The position numbers and the translations under genes were made by a program. The notes beneath the pieces are model-generated. The model had not been told where the DNA came from and did not search any database. It saw only the letters and a program-made list of their open reading frames with translations. Of a stretch of 64,000 nucleotides of DNA, positions 44,497 to 54,932 are shown in pieces. Positions within the stretch are counted from its first letter, which is position 1, and the number at the start of each line of letters is the position of its first letter. Source of the DNA: Desulfotignum sp. (lineage in GTDB: Bacteria > Desulfobacterota > Desulfobacteria > Desulfobacterales > Desulfobacteraceae); assembly GCA_011390335.1 (NCBI GenBank), contig JAABSO010000019.1, positions 1-64,000 on the forward strand, given 5' to 3'.

Positions 44497-47400
44497 CTGT
44501 TTTTATCCGAAGATATTGGATGCCCCGGGCCCAGAAAAAAGCGGCGGGCCCGGGCAAAACTTTGGGCTGAAGCGGTTTTTATATTTTCAATCAAGGCATA
44601 CAGGGTGGGCACCACCACCAGGGTCAGGATGGTGGCGATCAACAGGCCGAAAATCACCACAATGGCCATGGATCGCCACCACTGGCTGGATTCGGAAGTC
44701 ATGGACACTGCCATGACATGAAAATCATAGGAAATGCCCGTGACCATGGGCAAAAGTCCGAGAATGGTGGTAACGGCCGTAAGCAGTACCGGCCGCAGCC
44801 TGGTGGCACCGGCAGATATGACAGCCTCTTTCAGGGCCATGCCCTGGGCCCGGAGCCGGTTGGTATAGTCGATAAGTACAATGGCATTGTTCACCACCAC
44901 ACCGGCCAGGGAAATAATGCCCACCCCGGTCATGATCACCCCGAAGGGGGAGGAGATGACGGCCAGGCCCCAGAAAGCCCCGCCCAGAGACAAGACCACG
45001 GATGTCAGAATAATCACCGGCTGGACCACGGAGTTGAACAGGGTCACCAGAATCAGAAAGATCAAAAACAGGGCCACCACAAATGCTTTGGACAAAAAAG
45101 CCTGGGCTTCCTGCTGTTCCTGGTCTTCTCCGGTGAACCTGTAGTTATACCCCAGTGGCAGGTCCATGGTTTCAAGCAACTCCATCACCTGCATTCTGGC
45201 CACAGCTCCTGTGATTTTGGTTTCATCCACACTGGCCTTGACCGTGACCACCCGCTGGTGGTTTTTCCGGACAATATCACCCAGCGCCCCTTTGTACTCA
45301 ATAGATGCCAGGGTAGTCAGGGGAACGATCTCACCCGAAGGGCCGGGAATCATGAGTTTGTGCAGAATATCTGCTGCCTGCCGGTCTGATTTGGCCAGCC
45401 TGACCACGATATCATATTCCTCATCCCCTTCATAATAGGTGGAAACATCCAGGCCGTTGTACGCAATTTTCAGGGCCGTGCCGATGGCGGATGTGGTCAG
45501 GCCGAACAAAGCGGTTTTCTGACGGTCGATCTTCACCTGGACAGAGGGAAGCCCCCCCTGGTAGTCATCCCGCACATCTGTGACATGGGGCACGCTCTCC
45601 ACCACTTTTCTTATATTTTTGGCAATCCTACTCAGGGTTGTAAAGTTTTCTCCTGAAATTTCAATATTGATGGGCGCGCCCGTGGGGGGGCCTTCCTCTT
45701 GTTCATCCACGGTGATCCTGACCCCCGGAATGTGGGCCACCCGTCTGCGAATCTCTTCTAAATCCGCCTTGGTGGATGTTTTCCGGTCTTCAAAATCCAG
45801 GAACTGGACGCCGATATGATTGGGCAGATTGCTGTCAAAAACCGCGCTGCCGCCGCTGTTCTGGACCACCCGGGTATAGATGTGCTCAATGTTGTTGATG
45901 TCTGACGGGGCCATGAATTTTTTCCCATTGGCGGTGGTGTGCTCCTGAAGCGCCATAGCTGCCTGGTAGTTATCGGCATTGCCCCCGGCAACAGCTGTTT
46001 CCACCTGTTTGACTGTCTGATCAATAAATTCCAGATCCGCACCTTCCGGCACATCAATGTTCACAAACACGGATCTGGGATCAATGGCAGGGAAAAACTC
46101 CACCGGTTTTTCAATGCCAACCTTGAGCATCCAGACCTGAAACAAAACCACCATCACAACAACAGCTGCGGCCAGTACCGTCAGTTTATGGCGCAAAGCC
46201 TTGTTTAAAATCCGGGCATAGGTTTTTAAAAACAGGCCCGAAATTTCAACAGGCTGTTCTCCTTTGGATTGGACCGCTTCCAGATCCAGGGCCTTTTGGC
46301 CCTTTTTACCGGATCCTCCCATGAAATAGGCGCACATGGCAGGGTTAATGACCAGGGCCACAAACAAAGAAGAACTCAAAGTGATAATCAGGGTGACCGG
46401 CAGGTAGTACATGAATTCACCCATGATGCCCGGCCAGAAAATCATGGGGAAAAACGCGGCCAGGGTGGTGAAAGTGGCGCCGATAACAGGCCAGGCCACC
46501 TCGCTGGTGGCTTTCATGGCAGCATTTACCCGGGGAACCCCCTGCTGCATGTACCGGAACACATTTTCAACAATCACAATGGCATTGTCCACCAGCATGC
46601 CCAGGGCCAGGGTCAAAGAAAACAGCACCACCATGTTCAACGTGATGCCCAGGGCGTGAAGAACAGCAAAGGAGAGAAACATGGAAAACGGAATGGCCAG
46701 CCCGACCAGCAGGGCGTTTCTGATACCCAGCACCACAAAAAGCACTGCCACCACCAGGATGAGACCGGAGATGATATTGTTTTCCAGGTCCGCCACCATG
46801 GCTTTGATATCCTTGGCATTGTTCATGAGCTTAGTCACGGTGGTATTTTTGGGAAACCGTTTTTCCGCCGCTGCCACGACAGCATCGATCTGTTCCGAGA
46901 TGCGGATGATGTTTTCCCCCACCCGTTTTTTCACCGAAATATTGATGGCATCCAAGCCGTTGAGCCGGGATCTTGAGGTTTCCTCCTGGATGCCGTCCAC
47001 CACCGTTGCCACATCCTTAAGATAGATGGGCTGGCCGTTGTGGGTGGCCACCACCAGGGTCAAAATCTCTTCGGGTCTGTCGAATTCCCCGGGCACCTTG
47101 AGCTGGTACCGGCCATGCCCTAAGGTAATGGCGCCGCCTGAGATGTTCTGGTTCTCAGCCACAACAGCCTGCTGCAGGCTGGTGATGGGAATTCTGTAGT
47201 AGGCGAGTTTGTCTGTGTCCACCTCCACCCGTATTTCCCGGTCCTGGCCACCGGTTATCTCCACCTCCAGCACCCCGGGAACCGCTTCAATATCATCCTT
47301 TAAATCATCGGCGATTTTTTTGAGCAGCCTGGGACCGCAGTCCCCTGCCAGAGAATACACCACAATGGGCATATCGGAAAAATTGACCTCATACACCAGC

Positions 47401-47780
47401 GGATCATTTTCCAGGTCCGTGGGCAGGTCATTTTTGGCTTCATCCACCTTGTCCTTGACCTTGACCAGCACATCGTCAATATCGGTGCCCGGTAAAAACT
47501 CAATATTGATCTGAGAAAGGCCCTGGGAGCTGACAGAAGAAATATTTTTGATCTTATCCAGGCCCTTGAGTTTTTTTTCAATCTTGATGGTCACCGCAGT
47601 TTCAATATCCGATGCTGACACACCTCTGTATTCGGTCCTCACAAAAACATACGGGATGGTGATGTCCGGGGTGCTTTCCCTGGGCAGCGCCATATAGGAG
47701 TAAAGGCCGATGCTGGCGATGATCACCACCAGTACCAGCACTGACACCCGGTTTTTGACGGCAGCATCGGAAACAATCAT
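44493..47780 (-). CDS. RND-family efflux pump, inner-membrane permease (AcrB-like)
   Basis: 1095 residues. One membrane helix at the N terminus, two large periplasmic parts and two bundles of helices, with VDNAIVIVENVFRYMQQG and VVNNAIVLIDYTNRLRAQG as RND signatures. It exports hydrophobic compounds or metals using the proton gradient, together with the adaptor encoded upstream; no outer-membrane TolC gene is present, so that part is encoded elsewhere. The start overlaps the adaptor stop by four bases. Confidence 0.95.
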   Translation of the reverse strand: MIVSDAAVKNRVSVLVLVVIIASIGLYSYMALPRESTPDITIPYVFVRTEYRGVSASDIETAVTIKIEKKLKGLDKIKNISSVSSQGLSQINIEFLPGTDIDDVLVKVKDKVDEAKNDLPTDLENDPLVYEVNFSDMPIVVYSLAGDCGPRLLKKIADDLKDDIEAVPGVLEVEITGGQDREIRVEVDTDKLAYYRIPITSLQQAVVAENQNISGGAITLGHGRYQLKVPGEFDRPEEILTLVVATHNGQPIYLKDVATVVDGIQEETSRSRLNGLDAINISVKKRVGENIIRISEQIDAVVAAAEKRFPKNTTVTKLMNNAKDIKAMVADLENNIISGLILVVAVLFVVLGIRNALLVGLAIPFSMFLSFAVLHALGITLNMVVLFSLTLALGMLVDNAIVIVENVFRYMQQGVPRVNAAMKATSEVAWPVIGATFTTLAAFFPMIFWPGIMGEFMYYLPVTLIITLSSSLFVALVINPAMCAYFMGGSGKKGQKALDLEAVQSKGEQPVEISGLFLKTYARILNKALRHKLTVLAAAVVVMVVLFQVWMLKVGIEKPVEFFPAIDPRSVFVNIDVPEGADLEFIDQTVKQVETAVAGGNADNYQAAMALQEHTTANGKKFMAPSDINNIEHIYTRVVQNSGGSAVFDSNLPNHIGVQFLDFEDRKTSTKADLEEIRRRVAHIPGVRITVDEQEEGPPTGAPINIEISGENFTTLSRIAKNIRKVVESVPHVTDVRDDYQGGLPSVQVKIDRQKTALFGLTTSAIGTALKIAYNGLDVSTYYEGDEEYDIVVRLAKSDRQAADILHKLMIPGPSGEIVPLTTLASIEYKGALGDIVRKNHQRVVTVKASVDETKITGAVARMQVMELLETMDLPLGYNYRFTGEDQEQQEAQAFLSKAFVVALFLIFLILVTLFNSVVQPVIILTSVVLSLGGAFWGLAVISSPFGVIMTGVGIISLAGVVVNNAIVLIDYTNRLRAQGMALKEAVISAGATRLRPVLLTAVTTILGLLPMVTGISYDFHVMAVSMTSESSQWWRSMAIVVIFGLLIATILTLVVVPTLYALIENIKTASAQSFARARRFFLGPGHPISSDKNS

Positions 47781-48931
47781 TGTTCCAGCTCCGCCATGGA
47801 CTGGACCCGCCGGTCCACCTGTACCAGTTCATTGTCTTCAATGATGCGGTGTCCCACCACCACCACCTGCTCACCGGCAGACAGCCCGGAAACAATCTGG
47901 ATTTTCCAGCCGTCCTGGAACCCGGTTTCAACCGGGGCAAACCTGACACGGCCCTGATCTTCCACAAATACCCCGGTCTGATTGTTCCTGGTGACCAGGG
48001 CATACATGGGCACCCCAAGGCCTTTGGCATCCCTGTTTTTAACAACAACCACCCGGACAAACATATCAGGGAGAATCTCAAACCCCGGATTATCCAGGCG
48101 GATTTCCAGGTTGTACAGCCTGGCCAGGTCATCAGAGGTTTTTTGCAGATAATGGTATTGGCCGGTATAGGTTTTGCCCCCCAGGGCATCGATAACCATG
48201 TCAAACTGTTTTATTCTTCTCACAGACGGCACGTCAGATTCCGGTATGCCCACCTGAATTTTCAGCTGATGGATCTGGAGAAGTTTGGCCACAGGATCAC
48301 CCACCCCGAGAAAGCTGCCCACTTCAATATGGGACCGGTCCACTATGCCGTCCATGGGGGATCTGATTGTACTGCGGTCCAGGTTGAGTTTCGCATTTTC
48401 CATGGCAGCTCTGGTGGTCTTGACCTGGGCCTGGATATCATCAACCTGGGACTGGGTGATAAACTGCTGCTTGGACAGGGCTTCAAACCGTTTTTGATTC
48501 ACCAGTGCCGTCTCATAGGATGCCCTGGCGGAATCATAGGCATTCTGGTAGTCCCGTTTGTCCAGAACCGCCAGAATATCACCCTGATTTACAACACTGC
48601 CGTCATCAATGTTTTTTTCCATGATCTTTCCTGACACCTCAGACACCACCTGCAAAGATTTCCAGGGTTTGGCCACCCCGGGCAGGGTGATGGTTTCTGC
48701 AAGCTCTTCAGGAAACATTTCCAGAGTGATCACCCTGGTCAAAGACTGCTCTTTTTTCATCTGGCTGGCCTGCTGCTCAGCCAGGTCTGCTTTTTGCGCT
48801 GTAATTTTCCTGCCCAGGGGCAAAACAACAAACAAAACAGCAAGGGCCACTGCAGCAACGGGGATACTGTGCCAGACAATGCGCAGCAACGTCTGCTTCC
48901 ATGCTTTCCTGGGCCGGGGTGTGGGTTCCAT
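47777..48931 (-). CDS. RND efflux pump periplasmic adaptor (membrane fusion protein)
   Basis: 384 residues. N-terminal membrane anchor (about 15-45), lipoyl halves with VVNQGDILAVLDKRDYQNAY and MDGIVDRSHIEVGSFLGVGD, an alpha-helical hairpin between them and a beta-barrel/C-terminal domain. ATG 48931 is chosen because AAGGA lies about nine bases upstream; ATG 48949 has no ribosome site. Repeat copy 2 begins 112 bases upstream of this start. Confidence 0.93.
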   Translation of the reverse strand: MEPTPRPRKAWKQTLLRIVWHSIPVAAVALAVLFVVLPLGRKITAQKADLAEQQASQMKKEQSLTRVITLEMFPEELAETITLPGVAKPWKSLQVVSEVSGKIMEKNIDDGSVVNQGDILAVLDKRDYQNAYDSARASYETALVNQKRFEALSKQQFITQSQVDDIQAQVKTTRAAMENAKLNLDRSTIRSPMDGIVDRSHIEVGSFLGVGDPVAKLLQIHQLKIQVGIPESDVPSVRRIKQFDMVIDALGGKTYTGQYHYLQKTSDDLARLYNLEIRLDNPGFEILPDMFVRVVVVKNRDAKGLGVPMYALVTRNNQTGVFVEDQGRVRFAPVETGFQDGWKIQIVSGLSAGEQVVVVGHRIIEDNELVQVDRRVQSMAELEQ

Positions 48932-49042
48932 GAAACCAATCCTTATCATAATGTATAAAAACAGTAATTATAGGACGCATCCAGCTAATTTCAAGGACTG
49001 ATTCAGGCCTCATCCAAATCTAACATTGATAATCACTAGAGA

Positions 49043-49204
49043 GCCCCTGGTGGTGTCCTGTGCCAGGACCGTCAGAGCCGGAGGGGGGCCTGGTGAGATA
49101 TGCCGGGATGCTTTGAAGTCAGAGAATGGGTCACTGTATTTCATTATTCACATGGAACCCGGTCCCCGCAGGGTCTCGGCCGGGCACAGGACACCACCAG
49201 GGGC
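49043..49204. repeat. 162-bp dispersed element, copy 2
   Basis: Same length and terminal 20-bp inverted repeats as copy 1 (49043-49062 and 49185-49204). The two copies align without gaps, conserved mainly at the ends and in several internal blocks. It lies 32 bases downstream of the gap gene and upstream of the RND adaptor, so again between two minus-strand genes. Confidence 0.85.
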
Positions 49205-49236
49205 GGACATGATAATTCAACGGCCCAACGCTGTAT

Positions 49237-50484
49237 TCAGGCCAGCGATTCGGCAATGGAAACAGTGCGGTCTCCCAGCAGGTTGACATAACTGGCCATT
49301 TCATTGTCATACCAGCCGTAGATAACTGCCTGGGTGACCTGAATACTGCCCACATGGTCCTGGATGGTTTCCAGCACTTCTTTTTCAATACCCCGCATAT
49401 GTGCAAGATTGATATTGATGGCTCCGGTGCGGGTATGGGTTTCATGGCCCTCGATTACCGCTGCTGCCCTGGGGGTACCGATGATATCACAAGACACGTT
49501 CTGGTCACCGGAATAGATCAGGTAGCTGTCCTTGTTCTGCGCTGTGTTCTGGTAGATCTCGTTGATGAGATCCCGGCGGATGGGTTTTTTGTTCAGTTCT
49601 TCCTGAAAATTCATAACCAGAATGATCAAAGAACCGGTGGAAGTGGGAATCCGCACCGATTCTGCAATGAACCCGATGGTTGCCATCTCGGGAATGACCA
49701 GCTGCAGGGTTTTGGCTGCCCCGGTGGTGGTCAGGATAATATTGTTCATGATGGACCGATTTTTACGCAGATCCTTTGCCCGGGTTTTGGGGAGACGGTC
49801 CAGGACCTGCTGTGATCCTGTGGCTGCATGCACTGTGGCCATGGAAGCAGACAATACCCGGTCGATGCCGAAATAATCCAGTAAGGGCTTGATCATATGG
49901 GCCAGACAGGTGGTGGTGCAGGAGGCATTGGAGATCACTGCATGGCGCACCGGGTCATAGTCTTTGTCATTGATGCCCATGACCGTGGTAACACAGTCTT
50001 CTGGCATGGATGCCCCTTGTTTCAGTTTAAAGGGGGCAGAGGCAATAACTTTGGCCGCACCTGCTTGCAGATGGCCTCTGATGGATCCGGATGGATTGTC
50101 TGGTGCCTGGTTGGGATCCAGAAACTGGCCGGTTGTATCCACCACAATATCCACCTTGTTCTGTGCCCACTGGATATCTTTGGGGTTGCGGAACTGCCGT
50201 AAAATTTTTATTGGAATACCGTTTACCCGCAGGCTGGAATCTGCCTCGTTGACATCCGTGATCACAGGCGGTGCCTGGAACCCGTTGAGAAAGGCTGCCA
50301 GGCTGCCGTAGGTGGAGTCCCTTTCAAGATAATGTACAATATCCGAAAGCCCTTCGCCCACTTCCCGGCCCACGTTGATGACGATCTCCTTGAAATATTT
50401 GCGTCCGGCATGGTGCCACAAAGTCAGTTTGCCGATACGCCCCAGACCGTTTATACCCAGAATTGTACTTTGGTTGGTATTCAT
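49237..50484 (-). CDS. Glyceraldehyde-3-phosphate dehydrogenase, long form
   Basis: 415 residues against about 335 for common GAPDH. NAD-binding GINGLGRIGKLTL at the N terminus, catalytic Cys in SNASCTTTCL, and TVHAATGSQQVLD where the usual text is TVHAYTNDQ; TTTGAAKTLQLVIPE and YDNEMASY are family features. The extra length comes from insertions in the N-terminal half and the C-terminal region. It acts in glycolysis or gluconeogenesis. GGAGGGG precedes the ATG. It lies 14 bases after the large PPDK-like gene on the same strand, so the two are probably co-transcribed. Confidence 0.92.
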   Translation of the reverse strand: MNTNQSTILGINGLGRIGKLTLWHHAGRKYFKEIVINVGREVGEGLSDIVHYLERDSTYGSLAAFLNGFQAPPVITDVNEADSSLRVNGIPIKILRQFRNPKDIQWAQNKVDIVVDTTGQFLDPNQAPDNPSGSIRGHLQAGAAKVIASAPFKLKQGASMPEDCVTTVMGINDKDYDPVRHAVISNASCTTTCLAHMIKPLLDYFGIDRVLSASMATVHAATGSQQVLDRLPKTRAKDLRKNRSIMNNIILTTTGAAKTLQLVIPEMATIGFIAESVRIPTSTGSLIILVMNFQEELNKKPIRRDLINEIYQNTAQNKDSYLIYSGDQNVSCDIIGTPRAAAVIEGHETHTRTGAININLAHMRGIEKEVLETIQDHVGSIQVTQAVIYGWYDNEMASYVNLLGDRTVSIAESLA

Positions 50485-50498
50485 GATTCCCCTCCACT

Positions 50499-53400
50499 TT
50501 AATTGTGGTTGACGTTGATTTCTCCTTTAAACACAAAGCCTTTGTTCCCATCAATGCTGATATAATCCCCCACCTTCATTTTTTTGCCTCCCAGGAGACA
50601 GATTTTTTCGGTTTCACTGCACTCCAGGTTCTCACACCCCACCACACAGGTTTTGCCAAGATTGTATGCCACCACGGCTGCATGGGAGGTTAATCCCCCT
50701 TTTGCAGTCAATATACCGTCGGCTGCATCAATTTCCAGAATATCGTCAGGCACGGTGTCGTTGCGCAGCAGAATCAGGTAGGCATCGGGGTCCTGGCGGC
50801 GGAAGGCATCAATTTCCTTTAAGGTAAATACGATGCGGCCGCTCATGGCACCACCGGAAACCCCGGTGCCCTGGCCTAAAAACGCCTCTCTCAAACAGGT
50901 CTCATCAGCAATGAACTCCGGTTGCTTTTTATGGTCCCCAAGAGAAAGATCCCGGGCCTGGAGGATAAAAAGGTCTTCGGTTTCCGGTCCTTCAAAGGTA
51001 AATTCCATCTCCTGGGGGTTCCATCCCCGCTTATAAATGAGGTTCTGGACAATGGTTTTGAGCTGCTCATAAATCCGGGGAAAGGTTTTTTCCAGGCTGA
51101 TTTTCGTATCCCGCTTTTCCAGTTCCCGCTGCATTTCCGAAATGGGAAGGGTTCTCACCAGGCCCGCCACCACATCTTCTCCCTGGTTTCCAATGGTAAA
51201 GTCCCCCCACAGCCTGATGGCATCCCCGGGCAGTTTGGGGCTGTGGCTGAATGCCACACCGGAGCCAGATTGTCTGGACAGGTTGCCAAACACCATGGAT
51301 TGGACGGTGACAGCCGTTCCCCAGTCATCTGAAATCCCCATGATCCTGCGGTAATCAATGGCCCGGTTGGAATTCCAGGAAGAAAACACCTTGTGGATGG
51401 CCAGAAACAACTGGTCCATGGGAGATTCCACAATATCGATGCCGGCCAGCAGCAGCTGGTTTTTATAGGCCAGGGCGACAGCTTTCATCTGCTGGCCTGT
51501 GAAGTGGCGCTTGAAATCGATGCCGGCCTGCTTTTTATGGGCGGCAATGATCTTGTCGAATTCATCCCTGTGAATACCAAATGTCATGCCGTACTGCTGG
51601 AGAAACCGGCGGTAACTGTCCCAGGCGAACCAGGGATTGCCTGTTTTTTTTGCAATGGCGGCGGCAATCTCTTCATTTATACCCACGTTCAGAAAAGAAT
51701 CCATCATCCCGGGCTGGGAAATGGAAGATCCGGAGCGCACCGACAGCAAAAGCGGTTTTTTTGGATCACCACAGGACAACCCTGTCTGCTTTTCCAGGCG
51801 AAAAAGCATGGTTGCCACCAGTTGTTTGAAATTTACGGCAGCCGGGCTGTAGGAATCGATAAGGTCCAGACACCGGAACACCTCGGTGGTAATAACGAAC
51901 CCGTCAGGCACTTTCACGCCCAAATGCTTGAGCCGCATCAAATTCCAGCCCTTGTTTCCCAGAAAAATGATATTCTGGTTCATGAGCTGCCCATCCCCTA
52001 TGGGGGTGACCGCACATTTGGGGTCATAATTGAGCAGGACACTCAGTTCATCCTGGGACAGTTTTTCCGACTGCCGGAACAAGGTATGCAGAATCCGGTT
52101 CAAAAAAACATCCAGCTGCTGGAGTCCCAGGGAGGTGGCAATGCGGTCCCTGAAAAAAACGTCCGCTGCCCGCTGGTCCAGTTTTTTTGCCATTATTTCA
52201 TCCAGATGATCCTGGTCAGGAATACTGCCGGGCAGAAATTTTTCCTGGATCTGGTCTTTGCCGATACGGGCTTCTATCTGCCGCAGGTTGGCGGAATGGA
52301 TATTGTGAAAATAATCGTTGATGATATCGGCCACAGCCCGGACAAACCCCTTGAAGATATCCAGATACTGGGTAAAGGAACAGGTGGTGATGTTCACCGA
52401 ATATTTTAAAAATTCCATCTGGATATCCAGTTTGTTGGAAACAATACCATCCAGGCTCAACGCTTTGCGAAACAGGGTGAGTATGGAATAAATCCGCACA
52501 AACGTGGGCTTAGTTATCAGCCGCAGATCAATACTGTTGATCAAATCTTCAAACAGGACATTGACGATGCTTTCAATGCGCAGGGTCAGCCCCAGTGCAT
52601 CAAATTTGGGTTCATTGTAGCTGCCGTACATGGAAGGGATATCCACGGCAAAATGGCGTTTGTGGTAAATGGCTTCATTGACCTCATAGATTTTATCACT
52701 GAGAATGATCTCCTTGAGTTCGCCCATATAATTAAGCAGAAACTCAATTTTGGTTTCCAGATCCGATTCTTCCAGGGCGGCTGCCAAACGTTGCGGTTCC
52801 GGCATATAGTCTGCTTTGAAGTTGGACAGATAGGATTTGAGTTCCAGGTGGTCCACCCCGTATTTTTCATTGAGCAGCCGGTAAAACCGCAGGGCCAGCC
52901 GGACCCGGTGCCGGTCCAGTTCCGTTACATTGTCCACCTCTTCAATAAGTTTATCCAAAGCTTCCTGGCGGTACATGAGAAAATCTCTTGGATGGGGCAG
53001 GTTTTTGTCTTCCAGGTACCGCAGAATTTTTCCCGGACCATCCACAAACCGCCCGGATGCCTGGATCTCATCATAGATGGATGGTGGAACAAACGGCTGC
53101 AGCGGTTTTTTGTCCCCTGTTTTCCAGAAAATCATCACCTGCTGGATAAAATCCACGATGCGGCTGGAACTTTCCACATGGCACTGTTTGCGCAGAAAAT
53201 GGATGAGCCGGTCCCGGCGGTGGCAGGATTCATCCAGCTGGGTGGAGATATCCCTGAGGCTGCCTTCCGCACCGATTTCATTGAAAAATGCCGGCAGCAG
53301 CCGGGCCAGCTGTTTGACCAGGTTATACACCTTTTTGATATCAGCATTGAGAAACCGGGTAATATCCCTTGGAAACAGATCCGTGTCCCTGATAAACACC

Positions 53401-54716
53401 CCGCCGATGGACAAAGAGATGATCAAGGCTGACAGCAGGCGTTTGGATTTTTTTGGCTGCCGGCTGATAAGGCTTAAAAACACCCGGATATTTTTCACAT
53501 GGGCGGTATTTCCCTTGATCTGCCAGTCTTCTCCGGTACCCTGAATCATGGGAAACTGAAATCCATGGTTCACGGCCCGGTCAATAAAATGGTTGATCAA
53601 TTCCACCTTGCCGGTTTTATAGACCGCATCTCCGATTTTGTGAATACAGTCTAAAACCGTTTCCGGATACCGGCCCTTGTGTTCTTTGAGCAAAGAAAAG
53701 GTCTGGTTGACAATGGGGATATCTTTTTTAAAATCCTCATCTCCAATGAGAAGGGTCAGGGTCTGGTTGATATCGTGCAGGCAGTCTTTGTGTATCATGG
53801 AAAGCCCGGGCACATGGATGGCATAAAACAAAAAAGTCAGTTTCAGGTGCCTGCCATAGGTTTCATCTGTACAATGTTTTAATATCTGCCGTCCCACAGT
53901 TTTAAAAATATTCACAAACGCCCGGAATCCGGTCAGCCGGACCAATTCTTCTGTCAGGCCAAAGGAGGCATAATCCTGGTTGCGGCAAAGGGTTTCCAGC
54001 TCCTGCTGCCAGGCGGTTATCCTGGCATGGGAAATCTGGTAAAACACCTGCTCAAGTGCCGGATTGAGCCGCCATTCGTCAATATTTTCCTGCATCCATG
54101 CAACCGGGTCATCCTGTTCCAGCCAATAGGTAAAAGCTGTTTTGTAAAACCGTATGAGCAGGCGGTTTATACTGGCCACCCATTTGCTGTCCTCAGATTT
54201 AATCCCATGGACTGCTGACTGGTCCAGCAGCAGCCTGGCCAGTTTATCAGGCTGGTAATAGGAGGTAACAAAGAAAAAAAATGCGTTGTCCTGATATTTG
54301 AGAAGCCGGTTTACAGCTTTTTCCATAACGCCGAAAAAAAATGGCAGCCGGTCTTCTGATTCTTTGGCAAGATGGTGGAGTAGCAGCATGAGGTTATCTG
54401 AAGCAGCAGACTGAACCTGTCTTTCAGCGCTGTCTTCAACTGCTGACAAAAAAATGTCTGAAAAAATGGCCAGGGCTGCCGCACCTTTTTCATGGGATTT
54501 GTACAGATAAAAATAATGCAGGGAAAAATGCCTGGCTTCATTGACGATAAATTTCCAGTTTTTATAGGGGTGGGAGAGTTCCTTGAGGAAAATCTCCATC
54601 CTGTTTAAAATTCCCACATACCCGTCAAAAATTTCCAGAAGCGGCTGGTATTTCACATCAATGGATATATCAACCCGGGTATCGGAGAGGTTCACCTCAA
54701 GGGCTTTTGATTTCAC
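50499..54716 (-). CDS. Giant PEP/pyruvate-binding protein, PPDK-like without the TIM barrel
   Basis: 1405 residues. Residues 1 to about 900 are helix-rich and not recognised. From about 915 an ATP-grasp domain like that of pyruvate phosphate dikinase begins (FLGNKGWNLMRLKHLG, LLLSVRSGSSISQPGMMD, QYGMTFGIHRDEFD). At about 1330-1395 lies the phosphohistidine swivel domain with catalytic His in GGLTSHAAVVAYN. The PEP/pyruvate barrel that PPDK carries after this domain is absent. It may phosphorylate another acceptor or act as a dikinase with a separate partner. The start is GTG 54716 with GAGG eight bases upstream. The gap gene follows directly. Confidence 0.9.
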   Translation of the reverse strand: MKSKALEVNLSDTRVDISIDVKYQPLLEIFDGYVGILNRMEIFLKELSHPYKNWKFIVNEARHFSLHYFYLYKSHEKGAAALAIFSDIFLSAVEDSAERQVQSAASDNLMLLLHHLAKESEDRLPFFFGVMEKAVNRLLKYQDNAFFFFVTSYYQPDKLARLLLDQSAVHGIKSEDSKWVASINRLLIRFYKTAFTYWLEQDDPVAWMQENIDEWRLNPALEQVFYQISHARITAWQQELETLCRNQDYASFGLTEELVRLTGFRAFVNIFKTVGRQILKHCTDETYGRHLKLTFLFYAIHVPGLSMIHKDCLHDINQTLTLLIGDEDFKKDIPIVNQTFSLLKEHKGRYPETVLDCIHKIGDAVYKTGKVELINHFIDRAVNHGFQFPMIQGTGEDWQIKGNTAHVKNIRVFLSLISRQPKKSKRLLSALIISLSIGGVFIRDTDLFPRDITRFLNADIKKVYNLVKQLARLLPAFFNEIGAEGSLRDISTQLDESCHRRDRLIHFLRKQCHVESSSRIVDFIQQVMIFWKTGDKKPLQPFVPPSIYDEIQASGRFVDGPGKILRYLEDKNLPHPRDFLMYRQEALDKLIEEVDNVTELDRHRVRLALRFYRLLNEKYGVDHLELKSYLSNFKADYMPEPQRLAAALEESDLETKIEFLLNYMGELKEIILSDKIYEVNEAIYHKRHFAVDIPSMYGSYNEPKFDALGLTLRIESIVNVLFEDLINSIDLRLITKPTFVRIYSILTLFRKALSLDGIVSNKLDIQMEFLKYSVNITTCSFTQYLDIFKGFVRAVADIINDYFHNIHSANLRQIEARIGKDQIQEKFLPGSIPDQDHLDEIMAKKLDQRAADVFFRDRIATSLGLQQLDVFLNRILHTLFRQSEKLSQDELSVLLNYDPKCAVTPIGDGQLMNQNIIFLGNKGWNLMRLKHLGVKVPDGFVITTEVFRCLDLIDSYSPAAVNFKQLVATMLFRLEKQTGLSCGDPKKPLLLSVRSGSSISQPGMMDSFLNVGINEEIAAAIAKKTGNPWFAWDSYRRFLQQYGMTFGIHRDEFDKIIAAHKKQAGIDFKRHFTGQQMKAVALAYKNQLLLAGIDIVESPMDQLFLAIHKVFSSWNSNRAIDYRRIMGISDDWGTAVTVQSMVFGNLSRQSGSGVAFSHSPKLPGDAIRLWGDFTIGNQGEDVVAGLVRTLPISEMQRELEKRDTKISLEKTFPRIYEQLKTIVQNLIYKRGWNPQEMEFTFEGPETEDLFILQARDLSLGDHKKQPEFIADETCLREAFLGQGTGVSGGAMSGRIVFTLKEIDAFRRQDPDAYLILLRNDTVPDDILEIDAADGILTAKGGLTSHAAVVAYNLGKTCVVGCENLECSETEKICLLGGKKMKVGDYISIDGNKGFVFKGEINVNHN

Positions 54717-54932
54717 GAAATAACCTCATGGTAATGAAAATGCAGCATTATTATGTTCTTTGCCTTTCTATACCAATCCGATCCGGTTTTTTCAACTCAA
54801 GAATTGGGCCTGTGCAAACCATTTGGTTGATTCTTGCCGGTTTTTCTTATATGATTTCCCAAATCACCATGAAACAAAAATCAACCAGATGTTTTTCCAT
54901 TAATACAATTACCACAATTAAGGAGTTTGTTC

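Noticed and set aside
49026..49286. Plus-strand frame across repeat copy 2
   Set aside because: Same reasoning as for copy 1; it also has no good ribosome site and runs into the opposite end of the gap gene.
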